Origin: Sphaerulina vaccinii
Taxonomy: Eukaryota > Ascomycota > Dothideomycetes > Mycosphaerellales > Mycosphaerellaceae
DNA length: 64,000 bases
NCBI GenBank assembly: GCA_022570795.1
Contig: JAKUDP010000001.1
Location: 3,596,001-3,660,000, forward strand
Direction of reading: 5' to 3'
Shown here: positions 35,999 through 46,530 of the stretch, piece after piece
Position numbering within the stretch: position 1 is the first letter of the stretch
Layout of the letters: each line of letters starts with the position of its first letter
Position numbers and translations under genes: made by a program
The notes under the pieces: model-generated
Database searches by the model: none
Told to the model about the DNA's origin: nothing
What the model saw: only the letters and a program-made list of their open reading frames with translations

Positions 35999-37078
35999 AC
36001 TGAAGGTCGCGAGAAAGCGTAGTAGCACTCCTCAATATGATGTGGCCGAAGCTGCCACAGATGTTGCGTCTCACCTCGCTCAGTTCCCAACCATGCCGCT
36101 ATTTGACTGGTGACATGAGCCTCCTTTGTGCAGTTGTCTGGGTGAGTAGATAGCACTTTGCTGTACGTCTGTCAACTGCGAGCATACGACTTCTTCTCGG
36201 AGTTTCAGACAGGTTGATGAACGAGTTGTCTTAGGGTTGTTCAAAACTTCTGGGACGACGAACAGAGCGGATCAAAGCGATTGATCAGAATTCTGAATGA
36301 GCCATTTGGTTGTTTCGACTCATTCCACTATGCTTGGAGACTTGCAGGACGATCTGTCAAGTGCCTGACACTGGATACTGAAAAGACTGGATTGGGATTT
36401 TCCGGAAATGTCAGCCTTTTGAGATTCCGTTCGTCACCCACTTCCGTTGTATTGTATCTCTGAGGCAATCGTGTGTTACTGAGACCTGCGATTTCGATTG
36501 ATGATACCACTTACGACAAGCTGCTCATCTGTCAGATCACCAGCAGACCACATTATTATTTCTGAGAAACTTCAAAGATCACCCGACAGTTCGGCAACTG
36601 ATCAGCCTTGCAAGACCCTGCATGATCATGATCGACATCCCCCGCGACCAGGTTCATGGTCCGATAAGAAAGCGACTTTTGGAATCCCCTTCTTCGTACC
36701 ATTCGTCCGTCTGGAACACGACCACCAATGAGAAACATGAAGCACCATGGTCGTGGCATGTGTAAGGGAGAAGATCCGCTTCGCTCGATCGTCCCTGCAG
36801 CAAGGATAGAAGGCGTTCCGAGGTGACAGTTCAAACTTTCGACCTTCAGCAATGGTAATAATGGTTCAGACTGCTCGAAGGTTTGACATCTTACCACTGA
36901 CTTCAGCTCTCATTTCTTCTTTGTTACAGTCCACTTGTCTGCTACTTCGACAGTCGTTTGCTAGCTGAGACCTCAGTCACTCGCCAACTCATCCTTCGAA
37001 GCGCCACGTGCAACCCGCATGTGAACAGAAACACTCATACCATTTACCTGGAAGTGCTTCTCGCGAGCATCAGCGATC
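35999..37078. other. Intergenic region, about 1.1 kb
   Basis: No convincing gene, RNA or repeat. Confidence 0.5.
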
Positions 37079-37774
37079 ATGGACTCGTCAATCCTTGGAC
37101 GGCTACCAGCCGAGCTACGCAACTTGATCTACGAATACGCGCTGCAGGAAGGATCTGATGGGCTGGAGACCATATATCTGGAGCCAGATGCTGGAAAGAA
37201 TTCACTCTCGAGACTGGTAGCCGTCGCCTCCACGGAAGATGAGAAGCCCAGTCCATTGCAAGTATGCGGCTTACCAGCGACCTGCAAGCAGATGCGAAGA
37301 GAGACTCTGGCTCTTTACTACTCCACCAATCATTTCTACATCCAGACCGAGTACCTCAAGAGTGACCAGAAAAGGCACATCATCGAACGAATCGATCAAT
37401 GGGCGAAGACGATCGGTCGTGCCAGAGCAGAAGAGATGCGAGATATCACGATCAGCCTAGCTTCGTTCAAAGGTCATCCATCCACGCAGCAAGAACTTCT
37501 CAGGATCGACTGGGGCCATATGCATGTTTTACGCTATCTCTTTCATCCGCGTGGTAGTTTGAAGCTCCGATTCTACCTGGAAGGCAGCAAAACGGCGACG
37601 TTCACGCTCGGTTCGCGGGCTTCGATCGAAGAGCAGCTCGATCGTATGGCGGAAGTATGGTGTTCGAGGTGGCAGAAAACGCGGAAGTATAGCGAGTCTT
37701 TCGCTCGGACTATGGCCAGCATGGACAGGGCTGAAGTCGCGAGACTGTTTGTTGATATGCCAGAGTACGTCTGA
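37079..37774 (+). CDS. 2EXR/F-box-like protein
   Basis: A single-exon 231-aa protein that begins with the fungal signature LGRLPAELRNLIYEYAL. Such LPxELRxxIYxYAL proteins form large, fast-evolving families in filamentous ascomycetes (2EXR or F-box-like), often with a following C-x(3)-CKQMRRETLALYY segment, which is present (ATCKQMRRETLALYYSTN). The C-terminal part is specific to this protein. Its partner and role are not known; ubiquitin-ligase adaptor function is possible but not shown. Confidence 0.8.
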   Translation: MDSSILGRLPAELRNLIYEYALQEGSDGLETIYLEPDAGKNSLSRLVAVASTEDEKPSPLQVCGLPATCKQMRRETLALYYSTNHFYIQTEYLKSDQKRHIIERIDQWAKTIGRARAEEMRDITISLASFKGHPSTQQELLRIDWGHMHVLRYLFHPRGSLKLRFYLEGSKTATFTLGSRASIEEQLDRMAEVWCSRWQKTRKYSESFARTMASMDRAEVARLFVDMPEYV

Positions 37775-38583
37775 GTTGAGATGTATCTACTCTTCCACTT
37801 GAAGTGTCAGCACTCATCTTCATGTGCACTCACCTTTCTTTACTCTCAACGTTCGCTCTTCCTACGCTTTGTGGTGTGCTTTGTCATGGTCCTCTCCGGA
37901 GACCCTGGACTCAACGTTCGAGGGTCCCTTGGGTTGACTTGAGTGCGTTCGTCCACAGGACTCAGCTACCTTTTCTTTTTCTCCTTCTCCTCGGCGTCTA
38001 TGCCTTCCGGCCATATAGCAGTCGTAACAACTTCGCCCAGACGACCTGTTATCTGCCCGTTATCTGCAAGAAGCGCTTGACATTCGTACCAGCACTATCT
38101 TCAACCAACGGCGAAGGTGTTCGTCGCAGGATGAATGAAAGCCAAGAGGCTTGGCCCCGTGCAGCCGTCTAACAATTCCAAAGACCTCTCGAAGCTCTCC
38201 TTCCTGGTTCAGCCTCAAGCTCCCATCCACCACCCTCGGCGACGCGTGCGCGATGATCTCTAGGTGAGAAGCAGAGTCCAGATCCGGGAGAAGAGATATG
38301 CGAGACCAGCTGTAGTGGAGCATTGGCTGCACGAACTGCACGTCTGACTGGTCGACGACCTCATCCGCAAACATGGCCAGCTCCCTGCAAGCGTGGATGG
38401 GGAGCTCCTCTTTGGAAGCTGTAGAAGTTACATCACAGGTGCTTGGAGAAGTATAGAAGACGTAGCCTGCACCCGATCGATCGCATGAGAACGATTTACA
38501 CGTCTGTAGCACTCCTCACTCTAGCAGATCACACGACACTCCAGCTACTGGAATCTATCAACACCTACCGTATAGCATACAAC
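37775..38583. other. Intergenic region with a weak minus-strand frame
   Basis: A minus-strand frame at 38060-38512 is open but begins with GTG; its first ATG at 38374 would give 104 aa (MFADEVVDQSD...). The codon use looks coding, but I find no domain and no upstream exon, so I do not call a gene. Confidence 0.4.
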
Positions 38584-39210
38584 ATGGCAGCATCAGGAAC
38601 ATCAAGCGGTGCGCCGATCACGATCCTCACCGTACGTATATTCTTCATTACGGAACAGAGACCAGAAGCTGATATGCTATGCCCAGGCGGATCTCGCACC
38701 AAAGCTCCCATCACACTGCACCCTTCTCTTCGCCGCGAAGAAGGCCAAGAACCTCTCCTTCGAGACGATCGCAAAGGCGCTCGGACGCGAGGAGGTCTCA
38801 ACAGCTGCAATCTTCTACGGACAAGCCTGTGCCTCTCCAGAGGACATCAGCAAGCTCTCCCAACTCCTCGAGATTGATCAGAATGTCCTCCTCGCAACCG
38901 AGATCGCACATCTTCCAGACAGAGGCCGATCGATGGAGATGCCACCAAAAGAGCCATTGATGTACAGACTCTTCGAGATTGTACAGAACTACGGATATGC
39001 CTACAAGGCTGTGTTGAACGAGAAGTTCGGAGATGGTATCATGAGTGCTATCTCGTTCTCGACAACTGTGGATAAGGAGGAGGATGATAAGGGAACTTGG
39101 GTCAAGATTACCCTCAGAGGCAAGGTGAGTACATATCGTGTGGAGAAGATTTTGTTTTGTTGTGAGGTGCTGACAATCATTACTAGTGGCTCCCATACAC
39201 GCGCTTCTAG
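38584..39210 (+). CDS. cyn1: Cyanate hydratase (cyanase)
   Basis: Three exons (38584-38631, 38687-39124, 39187-39210) give 169 aa. Cyanase converts cyanate and bicarbonate to carbamate, which decays to ammonia and CO2. The N-terminal helical domain (FAAKKAKNLSFETIAKALGREEVSTAAIFYGQ) and the C-terminal catalytic part (YRLFEIVQNYG, DGIMSAISF) match the family. The catalytic Arg110, Glu113 and Ser136 keep the same spacing as Arg96, Glu99 and Ser122 of the E. coli enzyme. The last exon is only 24 nt and adds the invariant end WLPYTRF, so reading into intron 2 would lose it. Introns have GTACGT..CCAG and GTGAGT..CTAG. Cytosolic; the active form in the family is a decamer. Confidence 0.96.
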
Positions 39211-39862
39211 ATGGAGTTGCAAACGCGTAGCAGATTTATATATCGTAATGATACCACGCCAGAATGAAGTTGAGCAGAACAAACAGGCACAATCATCAGA
39301 ATCGTGACCTTTGAGTGCTAACACATCACGAACCGCGAGGATCGAATAGCTAATCACACCTTTGATGTCCGGACCCAAACCTGAGACACAAGTTTGCACC
39401 AAGAATGGAAAGCCCAAGAGGTTTGCTGAAGCACTGGAGACGGCTACAAAAGTACGAGCGCTCCCATTAGCTTTCAACAGCCAGTATGCAATGCTATAGG
39501 CCAGCTTGACAAGGTTAGACCCTGCACATATGCGTTCCAGCATGAACTAACGAGATGGTATAGCACGTTCGCGCATACACATATCTACTCTTCTGCGAAC
39601 ATGTATAGCAAGATGAGAGAGTCCTGGTCGAAAGGGGTCATGACTCCTGGCTCACTTCGAATTCCTTCACTTGACATGTGGAACTGAACTGGGCGTCACA
39701 AGCTCAGCACGTCTTATGTTCCTCACCATTTGGCATTTCCTAGCTGGCTACTTAACAGTGGTCACTTTCTGTTCAGCTTATATGCAACACATTCAGAACA
39801 ACAACATACCTTGACACCACAAGAACACCTATACCAAGCCTCGACTCTTCGACACATACAAC
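39211..39862. other. Intergenic region
   Basis: A minus-strand frame at 39001-39543 overlaps the cyanase 3' end and is not supported. Nothing else recognised. Confidence 0.5.
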
Positions 39863-40318
39863 ATGGGCTGCACACCCTCCAATCCATCCAAGAAGGCTCA
39901 GCGCCTGACAGCAGCCAACATACGACGCACTGAGCTCCATCTCGGGACGTCTGGCAGCAACCATGCCATGCCAGCTCGTCCCCACCCAGTATTACGCAAG
40001 AACACCCTCGAGGAGATCATAGACCCAGATGACATACCAATCGGAGCCCATGTCCGAAGCCCGAGTGGTAACTTCCTGAATGCTGAGCAGTTTCGCGAGC
40101 GCGTTGATCGACCTCCATGCATCCGGGAGCGCCAGGAGCGCATTCTTCAGAGGACTCGGACCTTCACCGACTTGGCCGAGGCAGCTAGAGATCAGGACAG
40201 GAAGTCAGCAGAGGTACGTAGAGCAGTGGACTTAAAAAGTAGCTGTGCTAACTCATTCACTTAGCGAAAGGCACTTAGCGGTAAGGGAGTGAAGCGTGGA
40301 CATAGGAGGGTGAAGTAA
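39863..40318 (+). CDS. Small N-myristoylation/palmitoylation candidate protein
   Basis: Two exons (39863-40213, 40265-40318) give 134 aa. The start MGCTPSNPSKK fits the N-myristoylation consensus (Gly2, Ser6, basic residues after) with Cys3 for palmitoylation, so the protein is probably on membranes. The rest is hydrophilic and mostly helical, with PIGAHVRSPSGNFLNAEQFRERV in the middle and a basic C-terminus supplied by exon 2 (GVKRGHRRVK). The 51-nt intron has GTACGT, GCTAAC and TTAG. I know no name for the family; similar short MGC proteins occur in filamentous ascomycetes. Confidence 0.72.
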
Positions 40319-41108
40319 GGAGAAAGTGAAGGGTGACTTGGGAAGAGGAGAGGCTTCTCTCTCTGATTTATTGTGTGCTATGCCATTGAGGTTGGACCTG
40401 GAATGCGATTGGCGAGAGCTTAGCGAGATGGAGAAGTCGGATGGGAAAACTTCTTGATCCGTGATTGCAGTGAGTAGTACTCACTTTTGCATTGATTGTG
40501 TTCTGTCTATACACTGAGATACTGTCACATAAGCAGATCACTAAAGGCATCTCGCGATTCTATTGGGCACCAAGCCAATAAGGTCGGAGATGAACCAGAA
40601 TCTCAAGATATCAGCTCGATAGAGAGGCGTGTAGGAAGTCTGGTGAGGCACACTCAATGGCTCTGCTTGTCACGTTCACGACGGTGACCGTGTTGATGGG
40701 ATGGAAGACAGATCAGTATGCTAAGAACATCATCACATCAGAGATGGATTCAGGTAAGCTTCGTTCTCGAGAGGTAATGTAGGTAGTCCATCTCACGACT
40801 TCGAGGAGAACCAAGCCAACGAGGTAAGATCTGAACCGGTCTCAGAAAACAGCAGCATGTCAGAGAAGCTGATCGAGGCCGTTGTCCGAGTGTTCACGCG
40901 CGTTGGTGTATCAATGTCCGTAAGCGGTCACTAAAGTGAAGCCACGCAGATCTCACTTCACATCTCACCTGCATCCAAGGCAACGGCGAACGGCGCTATG
41001 CGAAGTCGCGTCTTCAAAACAGCTTCCACAACTTTCCAAGACCACCACACCACACATCAACAATCATCTCTCTCTCAACCAAGCTTGACAACCACCCCAA
41101 TTATCAAT
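40319..41108. other. Intergenic region with a diverged 57-bp repeat pair
   Basis: Positions 40548-40605 and 40790-40845 are about 70-75% alike (both CATCTC..CGA..., then CACCAAGCCAA-like and TGAACC.G..TCTCA). No gene seen. Confidence 0.45.
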
Positions 41109-42663
41109 ATGCCTGACTACGAGGAAGTACCTCGCGGCGAGCGAGGCGTGCCTTGCTCGTATGCAGAACGACCGATCAAGTGCCAGCACCGCTTCCCAGA
41201 CAAGCAGTCCATGATAGCTCACAAGATCAGCGACCCTACGCACTTCTACTGCAAGAGATGCAAGGAGGACTGTGACGACTGGCAGAGCTTGGTCGACCAC
41301 AAGGTGGACAAAATGGCGCCGTTCATCGAAGGCAGAAAGAAGATTCGAGAGGACAAGCCACTGCATATTGTGTGCGAGTTCTGTGGCGAGGACTACAAGA
41401 GCTTCGATGGACGCAAGAGACACCGCGCCATGGTGAGCAATTGCGGACAGATCTTGAAGTCGAGTGCAAAAGCTAAATACGCGCATAGATGCACCCTGCC
41501 GATCAAGACGTCGACTGTCCTGGTTGCCACAAGAAGTTCATTCGCGCTACGCACATGATCGACCACATCGAGCGCGACGAGTGCAGACTGCCAGACGGCA
41601 CTCGTGGAATTGAAAGATGGATGCTCCATTCCAGCATCAACCACAAGTACATCATGAAGGATGTGATGCAAGATCCTGGCAATTTCAATGACAACGTGCT
41701 TCCCATCAAAGGGCATGGCAACGAAGCAGTCGACCTGACTGAAGGCGGCGTGGCTCTCAAGGATCTTCTGGAGGATGAAGACGACGCCCAGATGGGAGGA
41801 TACAAGGCGCTGGAGCCGGAACACGACCTGATCGACTTCTGGCCAAAGCCCAAGGTCGTGGCACCAATCGAGTGGCCTACGGTAGGAGTCGAGTCTCAGG
41901 AGCCGGTCTTAGACATTACAGAGGATATGAAGGAGATGTCGGTCCGCGACACAGGCAGTAGCCGTCGTGGCATTCTTAAGAAGCCTAAGTCAGGTCAAGG
42001 GAGTGTTTCTCAGGCCTCAGGTGCATGGTCAGTAACTAAAGCCTCGAAAGCGCTGTTTCCTTCTGCGAAGGCAACTCCACCTGCTGGAGAATGGTCAGCC
42101 GTCTACCAGAATCAAGTCGACAAGAATCTGAACATGATGGATACGCAATTCTGGAACCCGGACCATGAAGACTACCAAGTCGATTTCGGATTCAACCCTG
42201 TCGTTCAAGCGTACATCTGTCCGTTCCAGAGCTGCGATGGTGAATCATCCTTCCCGGATAGAAATGGTCTCGATCAACACATATACGAAACTCACTGGAT
42301 CAAAATGTTTCGTTGCCCTGCCTGCTTCCGCCGGTATGATTCGGTCGCTGCTCTCATGGGACACGTCGAGAATACGTCCAAGTGTGGCGTGAAAGGGAGC
42401 AAGAACTTCGAGGCGGTACGTACCTCCATGCTGCCTGAGAGTTTGCCATGCTAATATCTATTGTGCAGTTCATTTCAGAGATCACAGGAGGATTTCTAAC
42501 TGCTCAGTCCGTATCTCAGCCAAAGATCTTCAAGGCTAATAAGGCCATGATCAGAGTCGGCGACGAGCAGGAAGTTGCTGGTGTAATGAAGATGCGATTT
42601 CAAGGAACGCTTCCAGCTGTTGCTACTAGGGCAGCCATCAAGTCGAAAGACGAGGCAGACTGA
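41109..42663 (+). CDS. C2H2-type zinc-finger protein
   Basis: Three exons (41109-41432, 41489-42415, 42469-42663) give 481 aa. There are several irregular zinc-binding modules: CQHRF..H and CKRCKEDCDDWQSLVDHK near the start, CEFCGEDYKSFDGRKRH and CPGCHKKFIRATHMIDH across intron 1, and a C-terminal pair CPFQSCDGESSFPDRNGLDQH..H and CPACFRRYDSVAALMGHVE. The middle (about 220-320) is disordered. Such fungal proteins are nuclear and bind DNA, RNA or proteins; no target is known. Introns have GTGAGC..ATAG (56 nt) and GTACGT..GCAG (53 nt, GCTAAT branch). I prefer the ATG at 41109 to the in-frame one at 40998, whose extra 37 residues look like 5' UTR. Confidence 0.82.
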
Positions 42664-43226
42664 GCGGGGAGTGTGCTTTCAGAGCGACTTGCTTGCGACA
42701 GAGACTTCAGGGCATCCGGAGCGGTCTTGACTGTATCGTAGCGAGGCGAAAATGTAGTAGCATGTTACGGCTTCACGATTTTGTCTCTGCAATCTCAAAA
42801 GAGCCGTGGCATGAAATTCATTGAATTGATGCTCACGATATCGATGAACAGAACAGAGAAGAAGAAGCCGAGAAGTGTCAGAGACGTCGAGAGCGATCTA
42901 CGCCATTCTGAGGCGACAAGTCCAGACCTCGCAACGGACCGCGCTTGCCGCATCAGAACGTGTCAAGTGGTTGGCTCGAGAGGAAAGCAAGTTTTGCAAG
43001 ACAACCAAAACTTGTGCGATATCTCTTTTGCGAACCTGTTCCGTCGTGGTAACCTCGCTGTTTCTAGTTCTTTACGTATATTCTACCACTCCTATACTGT
43101 CTCAGTGCCAAGTTCGTGAACTTGTGTACCCCCTTGTTCGACCGCACCAGCGTCATAACAGCCAAGCTGTTTGACACCTATCCTACCGCTTTCCTGGACA
43201 CCTCACCTCTTGCTTCAGCCAGCACG
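42664..43226. other. Intergenic region upstream of choline kinase
   Basis: No gene supported; it includes the likely choline-kinase promoter. Confidence 0.5.
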
Positions 43227-45845
43227 ATGTCTTCCAACAGTGAAGTGCCCGAGAGCACGCAAGCGAAGCCTGATATTGGGTCCTGTGCTTCACCAAGCTC
43301 TTATCTTGGTCTCAATCAATCAAGCGTTTCACCTCGATCGAACGCCAAATGTACGTCCGTTTGTTTTCACTTCACTTCTCGTCAATTCAAGCTTCGCTTT
43401 CCTGGCCTGTCATGTGACGCGTGACTCTGCCACAATAAACAAGACTTTCAACTTCACTGCGCCCTGTGCAGATGCAGAGACACCAACATCATGCGCTTCT
43501 ACTTCTCCTCCCCAGAGTTATCTCCATTGCTGTTATCAAGACCCACGCTCATCACTTCACACGCAGCTGTCACGATTGATCCACGTCCCGAGACCATCTC
43601 TCCTCTGATACTTGGCAGACAGAAAAGTGTTGAAGGCATCAACACACTCAATGATAGTCCGAGGAGGACGTCTGTGAAGCCAAGGTCTTATCGCCTGTCT
43701 GGAAGACCTCCGATACCTTCGATCACTTCCAGTCCTAGCCTGAAACCTCTTCCTTCAAACCTGGATGGCGCCAATGGACCTGCCGATAACCAGGATGACG
43801 GCGAGAACGACCATTACGAGCATCTGGTTGACCAGATCTCCAGCTGGATCATGGATAAGCGAGAGAAGCGACATCAACGTAAAGCACGAAGAGCTGCTCG
43901 ACACGAGCAACAGGATCAAGCAGCATCGGAAGCTGCTGACGAGATAGAACGCATCAAGGAGAAGCGTCGCGATTCTGACGCTTCTGACGACTCCGTTGAT
44001 CTTGATAAGCTCGAGAAGATCGTGCGACAGAACTTCAGCTTGCGAAGATCATCGAACCGAAAAGCCTCGCTGCTGGGAAGCAAAACTTCAATTCGCAGAC
44101 TGATTCACAGTCGCAAGAACTCCACTGTCGCCAGTGCCACCGATACAGATGCTCTCGATAATGAGCTTCACGTGCCGACTTGCGAAGTCGTGCTTGACAA
44201 CTCCAAGACTATGGCATATGCAGGAGGGGCCTCTGACCTTTCCGAGGCGGACTCGGGTGATGAGCTCAAGCAGATTGCCTCTCATCGCGATCAGGATGCT
44301 TGGGCTAAATTCAAATTCGAGATCACCCGTCTTACGCATACTCTGCGAGTCAAAGGTTGGCGCAAAGTGCATATGGAGTGGAGTGCAGCTATTGGAGTAC
44401 AGAGACTCAGTGGCGCGCTCACGAACGCTGTGTATGTTGTGTCTCCACCGGATGATCTTCCACTCGAGAAACACGATGAAGAAGGTAATGTTGTGGGTGT
44501 GAAGAAGGCTCCGCCGAAACTCCTGCTACGAATCTATGGGCCACAAGTCGAACATCTGATCGATCGCGAGGCAGAGCTGGCCATTCTGCGCCGTCTAGGA
44601 AAGAAGAGGATTGGTCCTCGCTTGCTGGGAACATTCGCCAATGGCCGTTTCGAGGAGTTCTTCAACGCCAAGCCACTGACACCAGAGGAACTGCGAGACC
44701 CAGATACCAGTCGCCAGATTGCTAAGCGTATGCGCGAACTGCATGAAGGCATCGAGCTGCTTGATCAGGAGCGTGCGGATGGGCCTTTCGTGTTCCGCAA
44801 TTGGGACAAGTGGCTGGTCCGAGTTGAGCAAGTCGTCGAATGGATGGACAAGCAGTGGGAGACCATGTCGCCAGATGAGAAGCCATCTGGCAATCGTGCA
44901 TGGCTGCGTCGTGGTTACATCTGTGGTGTCCAGTGGAAACAGTTCAAGGCTGTCATCGAGCAGTACCGCGAGTGGCTCAACAAGCAATATGGCGGCACCA
45001 AGCACCTCCACGAAGCGCTTGTCTTCGCACACAACGACACGCAATACGGCAACATCCTGCGCCAGGTACCCACTGGAGAGTCTCCGCTACTTCTGCCAAC
45101 CAACACTCACAAGCAGTTGATCGTGATCGACTTCGAGTATTCCAGCGCCAACACTCCGGGTCTGGAATTCGCCAACCACTTCACAGAGTGGTGCTACAAC
45201 TATCACGACGAGAAGAAGCCATATGCCATGCTTCAGAATCTCTACCCAACTCCAGAAGAGCAAGATCGCTTCATCCGAGCCTACGTTCGCCACCGACCTC
45301 AATACAATGTCTCGACTCCAAAACTCACACCTCAGAACTCGTCCACCGACGTCAAGGATCCAGAAGGCATCAAGAGGTCAACAACTAGCATCTCAGACTT
45401 CATGCTTGACGCGCGCACTCCCTCACAGGCCAATCTCCTGTCAAAAGAAACTGACGCCCAGCAGAAAGCCGAAGACGCCGAAGTCAAACGTCTCATGGAC
45501 GAAACCCGCATGTGGCGACTTGCCAACACCGCTCAATGGGTCGCTTGGGGTATCGTGCAAGCCAAGATTCCTGGTATGCCATTATTCGATGGAAGTGCGA
45601 CCACCAGTGAGAGTGAAGGTGAGACTCCAGAGAAGTTGTTGGGCGAGAGAGCAGACCAGTATAAGGAGCTAGTCAAAGAGCAGCAAGGTGAAGAGCCTAT
45701 CGAGGAGGATGAAGAGTTCGATTATCTGGGTTATGCGCAGCATCGGGCATTGTTCTTTTGGGGTGATGCGCTGCAGATGGGTTTCGTGAAGCCGGAGGAT
45801 TTGAGTGAGGAGACGAGGGAGAAGTTGAAGACTGTGGAATATTGA
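43227..45845 (+). CDS. cki1: Choline/ethanolamine kinase
   Basis: The kinase part is clear and lies in one long exon. Choline kinase phosphorylates choline with ATP, the first step of the CDP-choline route to phosphatidylcholine. Signature segments are RLSGALTNAVYVV (nucleotide loop), LLRIYGPQVEHLIDRE, the catalytic Brenner motif FAHNDTQYGNIL, and VIDFEYSSANTPGLEFANHFTEW with the metal-binding Asp. The N-terminal about 250 residues are disordered and Ser/Arg-rich. I propose exon 1 at 43227-43350 and exon 2 from 43567 (216-nt intron, GTACGT..CGCAG), which joins NAK to SVTIDPRPE; about 800 aa. An alternative is a start at the ATG 43491. The N-terminus is therefore uncertain, the kinase identity is not. 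Confidence 0.88.
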
Positions 45846-46530
45846 GATGGAGTGTGCAAGAGCTTGAATTTGAATCGTTCTAGTGCTGCTAGGGCGTGGC
45901 GAGCATTGTTTCTGAGAGATTGTAGACATCTTCGACAGTACCTAAGAGAGTAGATTGAACATTACGACAAATGAGGGACATATGTAGTGCCACCATATGG
46001 CGCTCAAAATCAAATCATAACCGAGGGCTAGGCATTGGCATTGCAGATCATGGCATTGAGTTGTACAATGACTCGTGGGCACATATCGATCATTTTGTGT
46101 CTCGGCGTTGATCTTGCATCTACACTGTGCATTGTAGCAACAATGCTATGGGATCAGTGACATATACAGCAACTCAACAGATGTATGAGCCATGTATCGG
46201 TCCCCATGCATCGATCAGCTCACATATAGCAAGTCTTTGAGGGATCGATGTCAATCGTGCCGAAGTGACTGTCGATATCATACTCACAGCTCAACTACAT
46301 CATCTCCATCGATGATCTTTGACCAAGGCATCTCATCTCCGACCATAGCACTCACCGATCGAGAGAAGTTATTAGAGACACTTTAGAATGTGGCATATGA
46401 GAGTGGTTCATTGGTGCGGAGATCAGTCCGGACGATACCGCTAGCTCCATAACCTTAAATCGAAATTTTGGCTGGCCACTCTCTCCGACTTCCTATACAT
46501 ACCAAGCTGTCCATATCAACAGTCGCAAAG
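45846..46530. other. Intergenic region upstream of drs1
   Basis: No gene or RNA seen. Confidence 0.5.

Noticed and set aside
39001..39543. 180-aa minus-strand frame beside cyanase
   Set aside because: Half of it is antisense to cyanase exon 2 and intron 2; no splice or domain evidence.
44595..45044. 149-aa minus-strand frame
   Set aside because: Antisense to the choline kinase catalytic domain.
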